Shown here piece after piece: positions 35,365-44,253 of a DNA stretch of 64,000 nucleotides. Origin of the DNA: Actinomadura_C sp036008685 (GTDB taxonomy: Bacteria > Actinomycetota > Actinomycetes > Streptosporangiales > Streptosporangiaceae); assembly GCA_036008685.1 (NCBI GenBank), contig DASYNF010000275.1, forward strand, positions 1-64,000, read 5' to 3'. The position numbers were made by a program, and so were the translations under genes. The notes beneath the pieces were generated by a model, which worked only from the letters and a program-made list of their open reading frames with translations, searched no databases and was not told the origin of the DNA. Every line of letters starts with the position of its first letter. Position 1 is the stretch's first letter.

Positions 35365-36228
35365 GTGGTGGAGCTGGAAGGCGTGCCGGATCTCGTCAAT
35401 CCGGTGGTGGTCGCCGCCTTCGAGGGCTGGAACGACGCGGGCGAGGCGGCGAGCGGAGTCATCCAGCACCTCGAGTCCAACTGGAACGCCACCCTCATCG
35501 CCGAGCTCGATCCGGACGACTACTACGACTTCCAGGTCACCCGGCCGACAGTGGAGATCGTCGATGGCGAAACCCGGCGCATCACCTGGCCCACGACCCG
35601 GATCTTCTCGGCGCGGCCCCCCGATTCGGAACGCGACGTCATCTTGGTCCGGGGCATCGAGCCCAACATGCGGTGGCGTTCCTTCTGCCGCGAGCTCGAG
35701 GGGCTGATGCTCCGGCTCGGCGTCGAGACCGTCGTGCTCCTCGGAGCGCTGCTGGCCGACGCCCCGCACACCCGCCCGGTGCCCGTCACCGGCGCCGCCT
35801 CCGGGCTGGGACTGTCGGGAGCGCTCAGCCTCGAGCCCACCCGTTACGAGGGCCCGACCGGCATCCTCGGGGTCCTTCAGGACGCGTGCGCCAAGGCCGA
35901 CCTCACCACCGTCTCGCTCTGGGCCGCCGTGCCCCACTACGTCGCCCAGCCGCCCTCGCCCAAGGCGACGCTCGCACTGCTGCGCCGGGTCGAGGACCTC
36001 CTCGACGTCACCGTTCCCCTGGGCGACCTGCCCGAAGAGGCACGCGCGTGGGAGAACGGGGTCAACGAGCTCGCCGAGCAGGACTCCGAGGTGGCCGAAT
36101 ACGTCAAGGCCCTCGAGGAGCAGAAGGACGCCACCGAGCTTCCCGAGGCCAGCGGCGACGCCATCGCCCGCGAGTTCGAACGCTTCCTGCGCCGCCGCGG
36201 ACCGGGCGGCCCGGGCCACAGGCCCTGA
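35365..36228 (+). CDS. PAC2 family protein
   Basis: A 287-residue protein homologous to the PAC2 (proteasome assembly chaperone 2) family, which in actinobacteria accompanies the Pup-proteasome. Typical segments are VVVAAFEGWNDAGEAASG near 12, ILVRGIEPNMRWRSF near 95, LGALLADAPHTRPVPVTG near 125 and VPHYVAQPPSPKATLALLRR near 190. The C-terminal third is acidic and helical. Biochemical role in bacteria is not established. GTG at 35365 with AAGGGAG upstream. Its 3' end lies inside the first unit of a 24-bp tandem repeat. Confidence 0.9.
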   Translation: MVELEGVPDLVNPVVVAAFEGWNDAGEAASGVIQHLESNWNATLIAELDPDDYYDFQVTRPTVEIVDGETRRITWPTTRIFSARPPDSERDVILVRGIEPNMRWRSFCRELEGLMLRLGVETVVLLGALLADAPHTRPVPVTGAASGLGLSGALSLEPTRYEGPTGILGVLQDACAKADLTTVSLWAAVPHYVAQPPSPKATLALLRRVEDLLDVTVPLGDLPEEARAWENGVNELAEQDSEVAEYVKALEEQKDATELPEASGDAIAREFERFLRRRGPGGPGHRP

Positions 36229-36285
36229 ACGGACACGGGCCACAGGCCCTGAACGGACACGGGCCGCGCAGGCCCTGACCGAACA
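36212..36285. repeat. 24-bp tandem repeat across the PAC2 stop codon
   Basis: Three units: 36212-36235 and 36236-36259 are identical (CGGGCCACAGGCCCTGAACG followed by GACA), and 36260-36285 is a variant with a 2-base insertion. Each unit contains GGGCC/GGCCC arms. The PAC2 stop codon is in the first unit. Confidence 0.85.
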
Positions 36286-36493
36286 CGAACGGTCCGCCTC
36301 CTGCCGCCGCGCGGCGGTGAATCCGCGCGGACATTGCCGCAATCGCGTGCACGGCCGATCACTTCGTGTTAATTTTGCTCACCTGGCGTGATCACGCGCG
36401 GCGTCCTCGGTCCCTCCTCGCACGGGTGCCACGTCGGTCGCGGCGCGCTCACGACACCACGGCACACCGGCTGAGCGGCTGGATGGGGAGCAC

Positions 36494-38263
36494 ATGGCAT
36501 GGGGGAAGCGGAGGCCGACTGCGGTCACCGGGCTCGCCGTTCTGGGCATCGGCATCGGCACCACGGTCGGCTGCGGCGCGAGCGGCGCCGCGGGAGAGGC
36601 GACGCTGAAGATCGTGGGCTCCGCGGACGTGGACCATCTCGACACCGCCAGCGGCTACGCGACCGTGGGCGGCGTGCTGACCCGGCAGTTCTCCCGGACC
36701 CTGTTCAACGTCAAGGCCGGGGCCACCTTCGAGGAGGCCATCAAGATCCGCCCGGACGTCGCGGTGGAGGTCCCGACCACGCGCAACGGAGGGCTCAGCG
36801 CCGACCACAGGACCTACACCATCAGGCTCCGCGGCGGCGTGCTCTGGAACACCCCCGTCCCCCGCGAGGTGGTCGCGGGCGACTTCGTGCGGGGCATCAA
36901 GCGGTTGTGCAACCCGGCCTCCCCGTCGGGGGCCGTGGCCTACTACACCTCCACGATCGAGGGCCTGGAGACCTTCTGCCAGGGCTTCACCAAGGTCGGC
37001 GCCGGCGACGCCGCGGCGATGGCGGCCTACCAGAACGGCCATCAGGTGTCCGGGCTGAGGGTCAAGGACGACAAGACCCTGGTCATCGGGCTCATGCGGC
37101 CGGCCAACGACTTCCTCAACATCCTGGCCCTGCCGTTCGCCGCCGCGGCGCCACAGGAGTACGACTCCCGCATCCCCGACAGTCCCGCGTTCCGGCGTCA
37201 CACCATCTCGGACGGGCCGTACCAGATCACTTCCTACCTGCCCAACAAGGAGTACGTGCTGGAGCGGAACAGGCGCTGGAGGCAGGACAGTGATCCGCTC
37301 CGCGCCCAGAACGTCGACAGGATCCGGATCACCCTCGGGCAGGACTCCCCCGAATCGGTGCAACAGCAGATCGAACGCGGCACCGCGGACCTGTCCTGGG
37401 ACCAGCCGGTGCCGAGGTCCAGGATCTCGAGCCTGAGATCGAATCCGCACTTCAGGATCATGGGAGGCTCGACGAACACCCCCTATCTGGTGTTCAACGT
37501 GCTGAGCCCCAACAACGACCGGGCGCTCGCCGACCGGGAGGTGCGGCGGGCCATCCTCTACGCCATCGACAAGGCCGCCCTGGTCCGGCTCTACGGAGGC
37601 CCGCAGGTCGCCGAGATGCTGCATCAGGTCATTCCCCCTGGAAGCATCGGGCACCGCCCCTACGACCCCTACCCCACACCGGGCGGAGCGGGGGACGCGG
37701 CGGCCTGCCGCCGGCGGCTGGCCGCCGCCGGCCATCCCACCGGCCTGCTCCTGAACTTCCCCTACCGGATCAACAGCCATCAGCCCCAGGTGGCGCAGCT
37801 CATCCAGGCCAACCTCAAGGCCTGCGGCATCACCACGCGCCTGCTCCCCGACACCACCGGAAACCTCTATGGCAAGACGCTGGTCACGCCGGAGGAGGCC
37901 AGGTCGGGCACGTGGGACATCGCCACACCGGGGTGGGTGCCCGACTGGTACGGCAACAACGGCCGCGCGACCCTCGTCCCGCTCTTCGACGGCCGGCACT
38001 ACGGCCCCAACTCGGCCAACTACGGCGGCTACAACAACGACCGGGTCAACGCCCTGATCGACCGGGCGCTCAAGGCCACGTCGACGGCCGAGGCCGCCGG
38101 CCTGTGGGCCCGGGCCGACAGGCTGATCATGGAGGATGCCGCGATCGTGCCTTTGATCAACAAGAGGCATCCCCTCCTTCACTCGGCACGAGTGCGCAAC
38201 GCCCTCTACCTGCCGACGTCGCAGAGCTACGACTTCAGCCAGGTCAAGCTCTCGAGCTCCTGA
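36494..38263 (+). CDS. Peptide ABC transporter substrate-binding lipoprotein (second system)
   Basis: A 589-residue SBP_bac_5 protein. The signal peptide ends in a lipobox-like TVGC, placing the lipid-modified Cys near residue 27. Core signatures include YTIRLRGGVLWNTP near 97, VRRAILYAIDKAALVRLYGG near 350 and NYGGYNNDRVNALID near 512. GGGGAGCAC precedes the ATG. It heads a three-gene operon with two permeases but no ATPase. It is only distantly similar to the binding protein at 26241-27992, so probably a different ligand set. Confidence 0.9.
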   Translation: MAWGKRRPTAVTGLAVLGIGIGTTVGCGASGAAGEATLKIVGSADVDHLDTASGYATVGGVLTRQFSRTLFNVKAGATFEEAIKIRPDVAVEVPTTRNGGLSADHRTYTIRLRGGVLWNTPVPREVVAGDFVRGIKRLCNPASPSGAVAYYTSTIEGLETFCQGFTKVGAGDAAAMAAYQNGHQVSGLRVKDDKTLVIGLMRPANDFLNILALPFAAAAPQEYDSRIPDSPAFRRHTISDGPYQITSYLPNKEYVLERNRRWRQDSDPLRAQNVDRIRITLGQDSPESVQQQIERGTADLSWDQPVPRSRISSLRSNPHFRIMGGSTNTPYLVFNVLSPNNDRALADREVRRAILYAIDKAALVRLYGGPQVAEMLHQVIPPGSIGHRPYDPYPTPGGAGDAAACRRRLAAAGHPTGLLLNFPYRINSHQPQVAQLIQANLKACGITTRLLPDTTGNLYGKTLVTPEEARSGTWDIATPGWVPDWYGNNGRATLVPLFDGRHYGPNSANYGGYNNDRVNALIDRALKATSTAEAAGLWARADRLIMEDAAIVPLINKRHPLLHSARVRNALYLPTSQSYDFSQVKLSSS

Positions 38264-38380
38264 CGGGCCCGCGGATGCCATGGCGGTGTCCCCTGCCGGG
38301 GGCGGGCGCCGCCTTCGCCGCCGTACGACCGAGATCCCCGTACCGGGTCCTTTCCCAGCGTCGAACCGAAGGGGCGAGGT

Positions 38381-39331
38381 ATGAGCTCCACTCCACCTCA
38401 GGAACGAGGCACCGGACGCGGGTGGCTCCGCGACCGGGCAACGCGCCCACGGGCATACGCCACGCTGCGCCGGGATCGGCGCGCGCTGACGGCCATCGTG
38501 ATGATCAGCGCGGTCGGGGTGTTCGCGGTCGGGGCACCGTTGTTCGCGGCGTCGACCGGACACGCCTACGACGGGACCTATCCACGGACGGGCCTGGACC
38601 CGACCGGCCGGCCGGTCGGCCCAGGTCACCGGTTCTGGCTCGGGGCCGACCAGCTCGGCCGTGACGTCCTCGTCCGGGCCGCCTACGGGGCTCGCGTGTC
38701 GATGGCCGTCGCACTGGCCGCGACCCTTCTGGCGGCCGTCCTCGGAGTCACGGTGGGTCTGGTGTCCGGCTTCGCGGGCCGCCCGGCCGACACGGTGCTC
38801 GCCCGGTTCATGGACCTGGTCCTGTCCCTCCCGTACATCCTCGTGGCCATCGTGCTGGCCACGACCTTCCGGCTCACCTCCGTCGCCGCGAGCCTGATCC
38901 TCACGACGCTGACCATCGGGTTCTTCTCCTTCGCGACCATCGGGAGGGTGGTCCGCGCCAAGGTGATATCGCTGAAGGAACAGGAGTTCATCACCGCGGC
39001 CAAGGCGCTCGGGGCCGGGCGGACGCGGATCATGTTCGTCGACCTGCTCCCCAACGTGACGACGGAGGTCACCGTCCTGGCCTCCCTCACCGTCCCCATG
39101 GCGGTCATGTTCGAGGCGTCGATGTCCTACCTCGGCGTCGGGGTCCGGCCGCCGATGCCGAGCTGGGGAAGCATGCTCGGCGAAAGCGGTGAGGTCTTCG
39201 GGTCGGCCTGGTGGCTCCTCGCCGTGCCCGGGGGGCTGCTGCTCATGATGACGTTGTCCTGCACACTGCTGGCCGACGCCGTGCGGCACGCCCTCATGCC
39301 AGGCGACGTGCCGGGCCGCGGGGGGAGGTAG
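38381..39331 (+). CDS. Peptide ABC transporter permease (OppC-like, second system)
   Basis: A 316-residue permease with an N-terminal membrane segment, an external loop containing FWLGADQLGRDVLVRAAYGARVS (OppC hallmark), and five more segments. The EAA coupling loop is QEFITAAKALGAGRTRIMFVDLLPN near 205. ATG at 38381 follows AGGGGCGAGG. It lies 117 bp after the binding-protein gene and only four bases before the OppB-like gene, so the pair is co-translated. Confidence 0.92.
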   Translation: MSSTPPQERGTGRGWLRDRATRPRAYATLRRDRRALTAIVMISAVGVFAVGAPLFAASTGHAYDGTYPRTGLDPTGRPVGPGHRFWLGADQLGRDVLVRAAYGARVSMAVALAATLLAAVLGVTVGLVSGFAGRPADTVLARFMDLVLSLPYILVAIVLATTFRLTSVAASLILTTLTIGFFSFATIGRVVRAKVISLKEQEFITAAKALGAGRTRIMFVDLLPNVTTEVTVLASLTVPMAVMFEASMSYLGVGVRPPMPSWGSMLGESGEVFGSAWWLLAVPGGLLLMMTLSCTLLADAVRHALMPGDVPGRGGR

Positions 39332-39335
39332 GCGG

Positions 39336-40280
39336 GTGTTCCGCTTCGTCGCCCGTCGCCTGGCCTTCACCGTGTTCGCGCTGTGGCTGATGGCCACGAT
39401 GGTCTTCGCACTGCTGCGGGTGTCCCCGGGCCCGGTCGAGCGGGTCATCGGCGGCCCGCACGCCGGCGCCAGGACGCTGGCCCTGATCCGGCACAACCTC
39501 GGCCTCGACCGGTCCGTTCCGGCACAGTACCGGAGCTTCCTGGGCGGGCTGCTGCGTGGCGATCTCGGCTACTCCTACGTCAACGGCTGCCCGGTCACCG
39601 AGCTCGTCGCCGACCGGCTCCCGACGACCCTGTGCCTGGTCGCGGGCGCCGCCGTGGTCTCCCTGGCCGCCGGTGTCGGCACGGGAGTCCTGAGCGCCGT
39701 CCGGCGGGACGGGCCGCTGGACCGGATCTCGCACGGCCTGGCCGTCGTCGCGCTGTCGACACCGTCCTTCGTGATGGCCCTGGTCCTGCTGCAGGTCTCC
39801 TCCGCCGTGTCGGCCCGGCTGGGGGTGTCCTTCTTCGAGGTCGGGCCCCCTCTCCAGGAGCACTTCGCCCAGCGAATGGTCCTGCCCGTGACGGGGCTGG
39901 GCCTGGTCATGGCCGCCGGCTACAGCCGGCTCAGCCGGGGGTCGACGCTCGAAGTGCTCGCGGAGGACTACATCCGCACGGCGCGGGCCAAAGGGGTGCC
40001 GGAGAGCCGGATCACCCGCGTGCACGCCCTGCGGCCCGCGCTCAGCCCCGTGATCGCGCAGTTCGGAGTCGACGTCGGTGTGCTCGTGGGCTCCACCATC
40101 GTCACCGAACAGGTCTTCGGCCTTCAGGGCATCGGGCAGCTCGTCTATCAGTCCATCGCGGTCGGCGACGCGCCCGTGATCGTCGGTGTCGCTCTGCTGG
40201 TGACGTTCTGTGTCACCATCGCCAACCTCGTCGTGGACATGGTGCACCACCTCCTCGACCCACGGCTGCGCCTGGACTAG
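39336..40280 (+). CDS. Peptide ABC transporter permease (OppB-like, second system)
   Basis: A 314-residue permease with the FRFVARRLAFTVFALWLM N-terminus, six membrane segments and the EAA loop DYIRTARAKGVPESRITRVHALR near 212, followed by TEQVFGLQGIGQLVYQSI. GTG at 39336. Last gene of the operon; its TAG stop shares a CTAG palindrome with the stop of mshC on the other strand. No ATPase gene follows, so the transporter must use ATPases encoded elsewhere, possibly OppD/OppF at 22.9-25.1 kb. Confidence 0.92.
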   Translation: MFRFVARRLAFTVFALWLMATMVFALLRVSPGPVERVIGGPHAGARTLALIRHNLGLDRSVPAQYRSFLGGLLRGDLGYSYVNGCPVTELVADRLPTTLCLVAGAAVVSLAAGVGTGVLSAVRRDGPLDRISHGLAVVALSTPSFVMALVLLQVSSAVSARLGVSFFEVGPPLQEHFAQRMVLPVTGLGLVMAAGYSRLSRGSTLEVLAEDYIRTARAKGVPESRITRVHALRPALSPVIAQFGVDVGVLVGSTIVTEQVFGLQGIGQLVYQSIAVGDAPVIVGVALLVTFCVTIANLVVDMVHHLLDPRLRLD

Positions 40281-41518
40281 AGGGCCACCCCGAGCAGGGC
40301 GTCGGCGATGGCGCGCACCTGACCGGGCGCCCGCTCGTCGGACCGGCCACCGGCCGCGGCGAGCTCCGCCCAGCGGTCCACGGCGGCCAGCGCGGCCGGA
40401 GCGTCCAGGTCGTCGGTGAGGTGGCGGCGCACCTCGCCGAGCAGCGTCGCGGCCTCGGGACCGGCTCCTGGTCGCACCGCCTCACGCCACCGGGCGAGCC
40501 GGGCGGTCGCCGTGTCCAGGTCCGCGGAGGTCCATTCCCAGTCGGACCGGTAGTGATGGGCCAGCAGGGCCAGCCTGATCGCCATCGGATCGTCGCCCGC
40601 CGCGAGGAGCCTGGAGACGAAGACGAGGTTGCCACGCGACTTCGACATCTTCTCGCCGTCCAGGCCGACCATGCCCGCGTGGACGTAGGCTCGGGCGTGC
40701 GGGCGCCGGCCGATCGCCACCTGGGCGTGCGAGGCCCCCATCTCATGGTGGGGGAAGGCCAGGTCGCTGCCGCCGCCCTCGATGTCGAAGGTCATGCCGA
40801 GCCGGTCCAGCGAGATGGCGGAGCACTCGACGTGCCATCCGGGCCGGCCACGGCCGAAGGGCGAGTCCCAGCCCGGCTCGCCGGGCCGCTGCGCCATCCA
40901 GAGCAGCGCGTCGAGCGGGTCCTTCTTGCCACGCCGGCCGGGGTCGCCTCCCCGTTCGGCGAACAACGGCAGCATCTCCGCATGGCTCAGCCCGCTGACC
41001 TGGCCGAAGTCCGGGTCGGAGCTGATCGGGAAGTAGATGTCCCCGTCGAGCTCGTACACGGCGCCCTTCGCCCGCAGCCGTTCGATCATCTCGATGATGA
41101 GGGGGATCGCCTCGACCGCCCCGACATAGTGGTCAGGGGGGAGGATCCGCAGCGCCGTCATGTCCTCGCGGAACAGCGTGATCTCTCGCTCCGCGAGTGC
41201 CCGCCAGTCCTCACCGGTCTCGGCGGCACGCTCCAGCAGCGGGTCGTCGACATCTGTGACGTTCTGCACATACTGGACCTCATGGCCGGCGTCCTGCCAG
41301 ACCCGGTTGACCAGGTCGAAGGCGAGGTACGTGGCCGCATGCCCGAGATGTGTGGCGTCGTAGGGCGTGATGCCGCAGACGTACATCCGGGCCGTCGGGC
41401 CAGGATCGGTGGGCCGGACAGCGCCCGCACCGGTGTCGTACACGTTCAGTTGCAGGCCCGCGCCCGGCAGTCCGTTGTCTGCCAGGCGGGGCACCTCTGG
41501 TGCGGGCCACGATCGCAT
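40277..41518 (-). CDS. mshC: Cysteine:1-D-myo-inosityl 2-amino-2-deoxy-alpha-D-glucopyranoside ligase MshC
   Basis: Ligates cysteine to GlcN-inositol in mycothiol synthesis, the actinobacterial substitute for glutathione. The 413-residue protein is cysteinyl-tRNA-synthetase-like: zinc Cys in YVCGITPYD, HIGH-like THLGHAATY, HVECSAIS, HHEMGASHA and KMSKSRG near 290. It has the MshC-specific N-terminus MRSWPAPEVP and lacks the anticodon domain of true CysRS, which gives the short length. The ATG at 41518 matches this conserved start; an upstream extension to 41587 is not supported. Convergent, with a shared CTAG stop, with the second opp operon. Confidence 0.96.
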   Translation of the reverse strand: MRSWPAPEVPRLADNGLPGAGLQLNVYDTGAGAVRPTDPGPTARMYVCGITPYDATHLGHAATYLAFDLVNRVWQDAGHEVQYVQNVTDVDDPLLERAAETGEDWRALAEREITLFREDMTALRILPPDHYVGAVEAIPLIIEMIERLRAKGAVYELDGDIYFPISSDPDFGQVSGLSHAEMLPLFAERGGDPGRRGKKDPLDALLWMAQRPGEPGWDSPFGRGRPGWHVECSAISLDRLGMTFDIEGGGSDLAFPHHEMGASHAQVAIGRRPHARAYVHAGMVGLDGEKMSKSRGNLVFVSRLLAAGDDPMAIRLALLAHHYRSDWEWTSADLDTATARLARWREAVRPGAGPEAATLLGEVRRHLTDDLDAPAALAAVDRWAELAAAGGRSDERAPGQVRAIADALLGVAL

Positions 41519-42035
41519 ACCCGGCAGCTTATCTGTGCTGTGCACACTCCCGATCAGGCGGCGGGTGGCCCGGCGCACAAGACGCATAGATCACATCACG
41601 GCGCGCCACGCGCCGTGGTCGCCGGGCACGGGATTGGAGTCGTAACGGAGGCGACCGGCCGAAAGAGCCGTGAGGCTGACCGACGCCGTCCGGCTCCGCG
41701 GAGATGAGGTGAAAGGGATCGAAGGTCTCCGGATCGACGTCGCCGAGCTTGCCCTCCGCGGCCGTCCGCAACGGCAGCACCCCCCGAGACGCGGACGTCC
41801 TCGGGAGCCGGAGCCGAGGGGGTGAAACAGATCACAGCCGTGTACATAGCGGTAGTGGAGCATTCCCGCTCGGGTCCCGGTCATCAGCACAGGCCCGCGA
41901 GCGGGCCGGCGTCGTCTGGACTGAGGAGTGAGGGAGCGAGGTACGAGTGACCGAAGGACGAGGGAAGACGGCGCCTCGAAGGCCCGCGAGCCACCGCGCG
42001 GAGCGCGGCCATGAACACAGCCCGAGCGCCGGAGG
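41519..42035. other. Gap between mshC and the SCO1664-family gene
   Basis: A 517-bp region. Its left part (41529-41780, minus strand) has a GTG-started frame of 83 codons whose first 45 codons show the strong third-position GC bias of real genes (reading DVDPETFDPFHLISAEPDG), after which the bias falls. This could be a small or truncated gene of unknown kind. The right part holds the second dispersed repeat. Confidence 0.35.
41885..42021. repeat. Dispersed intergenic repeat, copy 2
   Basis: Partner of the repeat at 18525-18661, in the same plus-strand orientation and ending in the same ATGAACACAGC. Here that ATG starts no gene; the copy lies just past the 3' end of the SCO1664-family gene. 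Alignment is best over 41961-42020, with 50 of 60 bases identical by my count. Confidence 0.7.
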
Positions 42036-42821
42036 CTACAGGGGCGGCCAGGGAATGGCGGGCCAGTCCTCCGGCGGATAGGGATGGACGCGGTGCTTGA
42101 GCATCAGCTCGATCCGGCGCCGCGTGGCGTCCACCTCGGCGGCGGTCAGCAGGTCCGAGAGCCGCCGTCCCAGGTCTCCGGTGTCCATCGCGGCCTTGAC
42201 CTGGCTCAACGCCTGGATCGCCTCGTCGGTAAGGGGCTTGCCGCGCCACTGCCACAGGACCGTGCGGAGCTTGTAGTCCACGGAGAAGCACACGCCGTGG
42301 TCGCAGCCGTACACGTGGCCGTCACCGGGCGGCAGCAGGTGCCCGATCTTACGGTCGGCGTTGTTGACGACGGCGTCGAAGACCGCCATGCGGCGGATCA
42401 TGGGGTCGTCGGCCCGCGACAGCGCGACGAGGTCGACCTCCGGGTCCGGTTCGATCCAGAGCTGGACCATCCCGGGTCCGTACGGCCCGTCCCTGTGCAC
42501 CGTCGGGGGAACGACGCGCCAGCCCATCGCCTGCGACACCGCGTAGGCCGCGACCTCCCGCTCCGCCAGCGTGCCGTCGGGAAAGTCCCACAGCGGCCGT
42601 TCGCCGGCCACCGGCTTGTAGACGCAGGCGCCGCTGACCCCCTCCCACTCCACCGTGCAGTAGAGCGTCGCGTTGGACGCCGCCACGAGCCGGCCCTCCA
42701 CGGTGATGCGTCCCTGCCGGAGCAGCGCCTCGGCCGTCTCGACATCCGTGGGATCGACCGAACCGTCATGGTCGCCTCCGCGGCCGGGGGGGGACGAGCG
42801 GTCCCGCGAGGGCTGGGTCAT
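42036..42821 (-). CDS. SCO1664-family protein with PI3/4-kinase-like (HipA-like) fold
   Basis: A 261-residue protein of an actinobacterial family of unknown role. It keeps the kinase hallmarks: nucleotide-binding Lys in CVYKPVAGERPLWDFP near 67, Glu in AEREVAAYAV, catalytic NNADRK near 152 and metal-binding DHG in YGCDHGVCFSV near 169. So it may phosphorylate a protein or small molecule. It follows a DUF3090 gene and a histidine phosphatase gene on the same strand, a set conserved near mshC. Phosphotransfer activity is inferred from motifs. Confidence 0.85.
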   Translation of the reverse strand: MTQPSRDRSSPPGRGGDHDGSVDPTDVETAEALLRQGRITVEGRLVAASNATLYCTVEWEGVSGACVYKPVAGERPLWDFPDGTLAEREVAAYAVSQAMGWRVVPPTVHRDGPYGPGMVQLWIEPDPEVDLVALSRADDPMIRRMAVFDAVVNNADRKIGHLLPPGDGHVYGCDHGVCFSVDYKLRTVLWQWRGKPLTDEAIQALSQVKAAMDTGDLGRRLSDLLTAAEVDATRRRIELMLKHRVHPYPPEDWPAIPWPPL

Positions 42822-42911
42822 GCGGTCATTGTCCAGGGCAGCGACCGCGGCATCCAGCGCGGCACCGTTTCCGCCCCGATCATCCGGTTATCGCGGATCG
42901 AACCGGTCATA

Positions 42912-43460
42912 TCACCCAAGATGCCCGTTCTGCCGCGGGCACACGTGACCCGCGGCGTCGAGGGGGAGCCCGCACAGCGGACAGGGCGGCCGGCCGGCGG
43001 CCACCACGCGCAGGGCGCGCTGGGAGAAGGCCCGCGCCTGGCCGGCGGTGATGCGCACGCGCAGCACGACGACCTGCGGCTCGTCCTCGCCGATCGCGGT
43101 CTCGGCCTCGTCCTCGCCGACCTCCTGGGCCTCGATGATGACCCGCTCGTCATCGGGGTCCCAGGCCAGCGCCATCGTGCCGACGCGGAACTCCTCCTCC
43201 ACCGGCTGGTCGAGGGGCTCATCGTCCTGGAGTTCGGTCGGGGCCACGGCCGGCACGGAGCCGATTCCGCCGCTGCGTCGCAGCACCTCGTCCAGCAGTT
43301 CCTCCAGCCGTTCGGCCAGGAGGGTCACCTGGAACTTCTCCAGGCCGACGCTCGTGATCCTCCGGCCCGCCCGAGCCTGGAGATAGAAGGCGCGCTCGCC
43401 CGGCTGGCCGACGGCACCGGCGATGAACCTGTCCGGCATGTCATAGGAGATGACAGGCAT
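42912..43460 (-). CDS. DUF3090 family protein
   Basis: A 182-residue protein of unknown function found beside mshC in many actinobacteria. It opens with MPVISYDMPDRFIAGAVGQPGERAFYLQ-like residues of the family, has an acidic middle, and ends in a zinc-ribbon-like cluster CPLCGLPLDAAGHVC near 162. The ATG at 43460 follows a modest GTAGGG. It lies 21 bp after the phosphatase gene and 90 bp before the SCO1664-family gene, so the three are probably co-transcribed. Confidence 0.88.
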   Translation of the reverse strand: MPVISYDMPDRFIAGAVGQPGERAFYLQARAGRRITSVGLEKFQVTLLAERLEELLDEVLRRSGGIGSVPAVAPTELQDDEPLDQPVEEEFRVGTMALAWDPDDERVIIEAQEVGEDEAETAIGEDEPQVVVLRVRITAGQARAFSQRALRVVAAGRPPCPLCGLPLDAAGHVCPRQNGHLG

Positions 43461-43481
43461 ACGACGACCCTACCGCCGGCT

Positions 43482-44162
43482 CTAAGCGCCGCCGCCGACC
43501 GGCGCGTCACCGTCGCCGGCCCCCGGCGCGGGGACGATCCCCTCGGCTCCGCCGGTGTCGTTGAGCCGGACCAGGAACGGCCGCAGCTCCGTGTAACGGA
43601 TCACGCTCAGGGACGCGGGGTCGGCGTGGATGCGCTGGAACTGGTCCAGGTGGAGCCCGAGGGCGTCGGCGACGATGGCCTTGATGATGTCGCCGTGGCT
43701 GCACACCAGGTAGGTCGCCTCCGGGCCGAGCCGCGCGTTCCAGTCGCGCACGGCGCCGACGGCGCGGTGCTGCGCCTCCGGCAGCGACTCGCCCTCCTCG
43801 CCGGGGAAGCGGGCCGCGCTCGGATGAGACTGCACGACGCGCCACAGCGGCTCTTCGGCGAGCTCTTCCAGCCGGCGTCCGGTCCAGTCCCCATAGCGGA
43901 CCTCGCCCAGCCGCTCGTCGACCTCCACCTTGTCGACCGGAGCCGACTCCGGCCGCAGCGCGACGACGGCTCCGGCCGTCTCCCGGCAGCGGTCCAGCGG
44001 GCTCGACACCACGGCGTCGAGCGGGACGGCGGCGATGCGGGCCGCCAGGGCCTGCGCCTGCGCCCGGCCGCGGTCGTCGAGGTGTACCTCGGGAGTCCAG
44101 CCGGCGAGCACCGGGCCGGTCAGCTCGGTGAGGCCGTGCCGGACGAGAAGAAGCGTGGTCAC
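43482..44162 (-). CDS. Histidine phosphatase family protein (MSMEG_4193 type)
   Basis: A 226-residue member of the phosphoglycerate-mutase-like phosphatases. The catalytic motif is LLLVRHGLTE with His9; the second His is in VCSHGDIIKAIVADALGL near 152, and the phosphate-pocket Arg in SSPLDRCRETA near 60. GTG at 44162 gives the family start MTTLLLVRHG; an ATG at 44201 would add 13 residues. It leads the mshC-linked trio of phosphatase, DUF3090 and kinase-like protein. Substrate unknown. Confidence 0.88.
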   Translation of the reverse strand: MTTLLLVRHGLTELTGPVLAGWTPEVHLDDRGRAQAQALAARIAAVPLDAVVSSPLDRCRETAGAVVALRPESAPVDKVEVDERLGEVRYGDWTGRRLEELAEEPLWRVVQSHPSAARFPGEEGESLPEAQHRAVGAVRDWNARLGPEATYLVCSHGDIIKAIVADALGLHLDQFQRIHADPASLSVIRYTELRPFLVRLNDTGGAEGIVPAPGAGDGDAPVGGGA

Positions 44163-44253
44163 GGATGGCACTCTACGAGGTAATACGGCCGCACTCGCCA
44201 TCTATGCCGCAGTGTCACCCTCATACGCCGAGCGGATCCCTCACAATCGTCGG

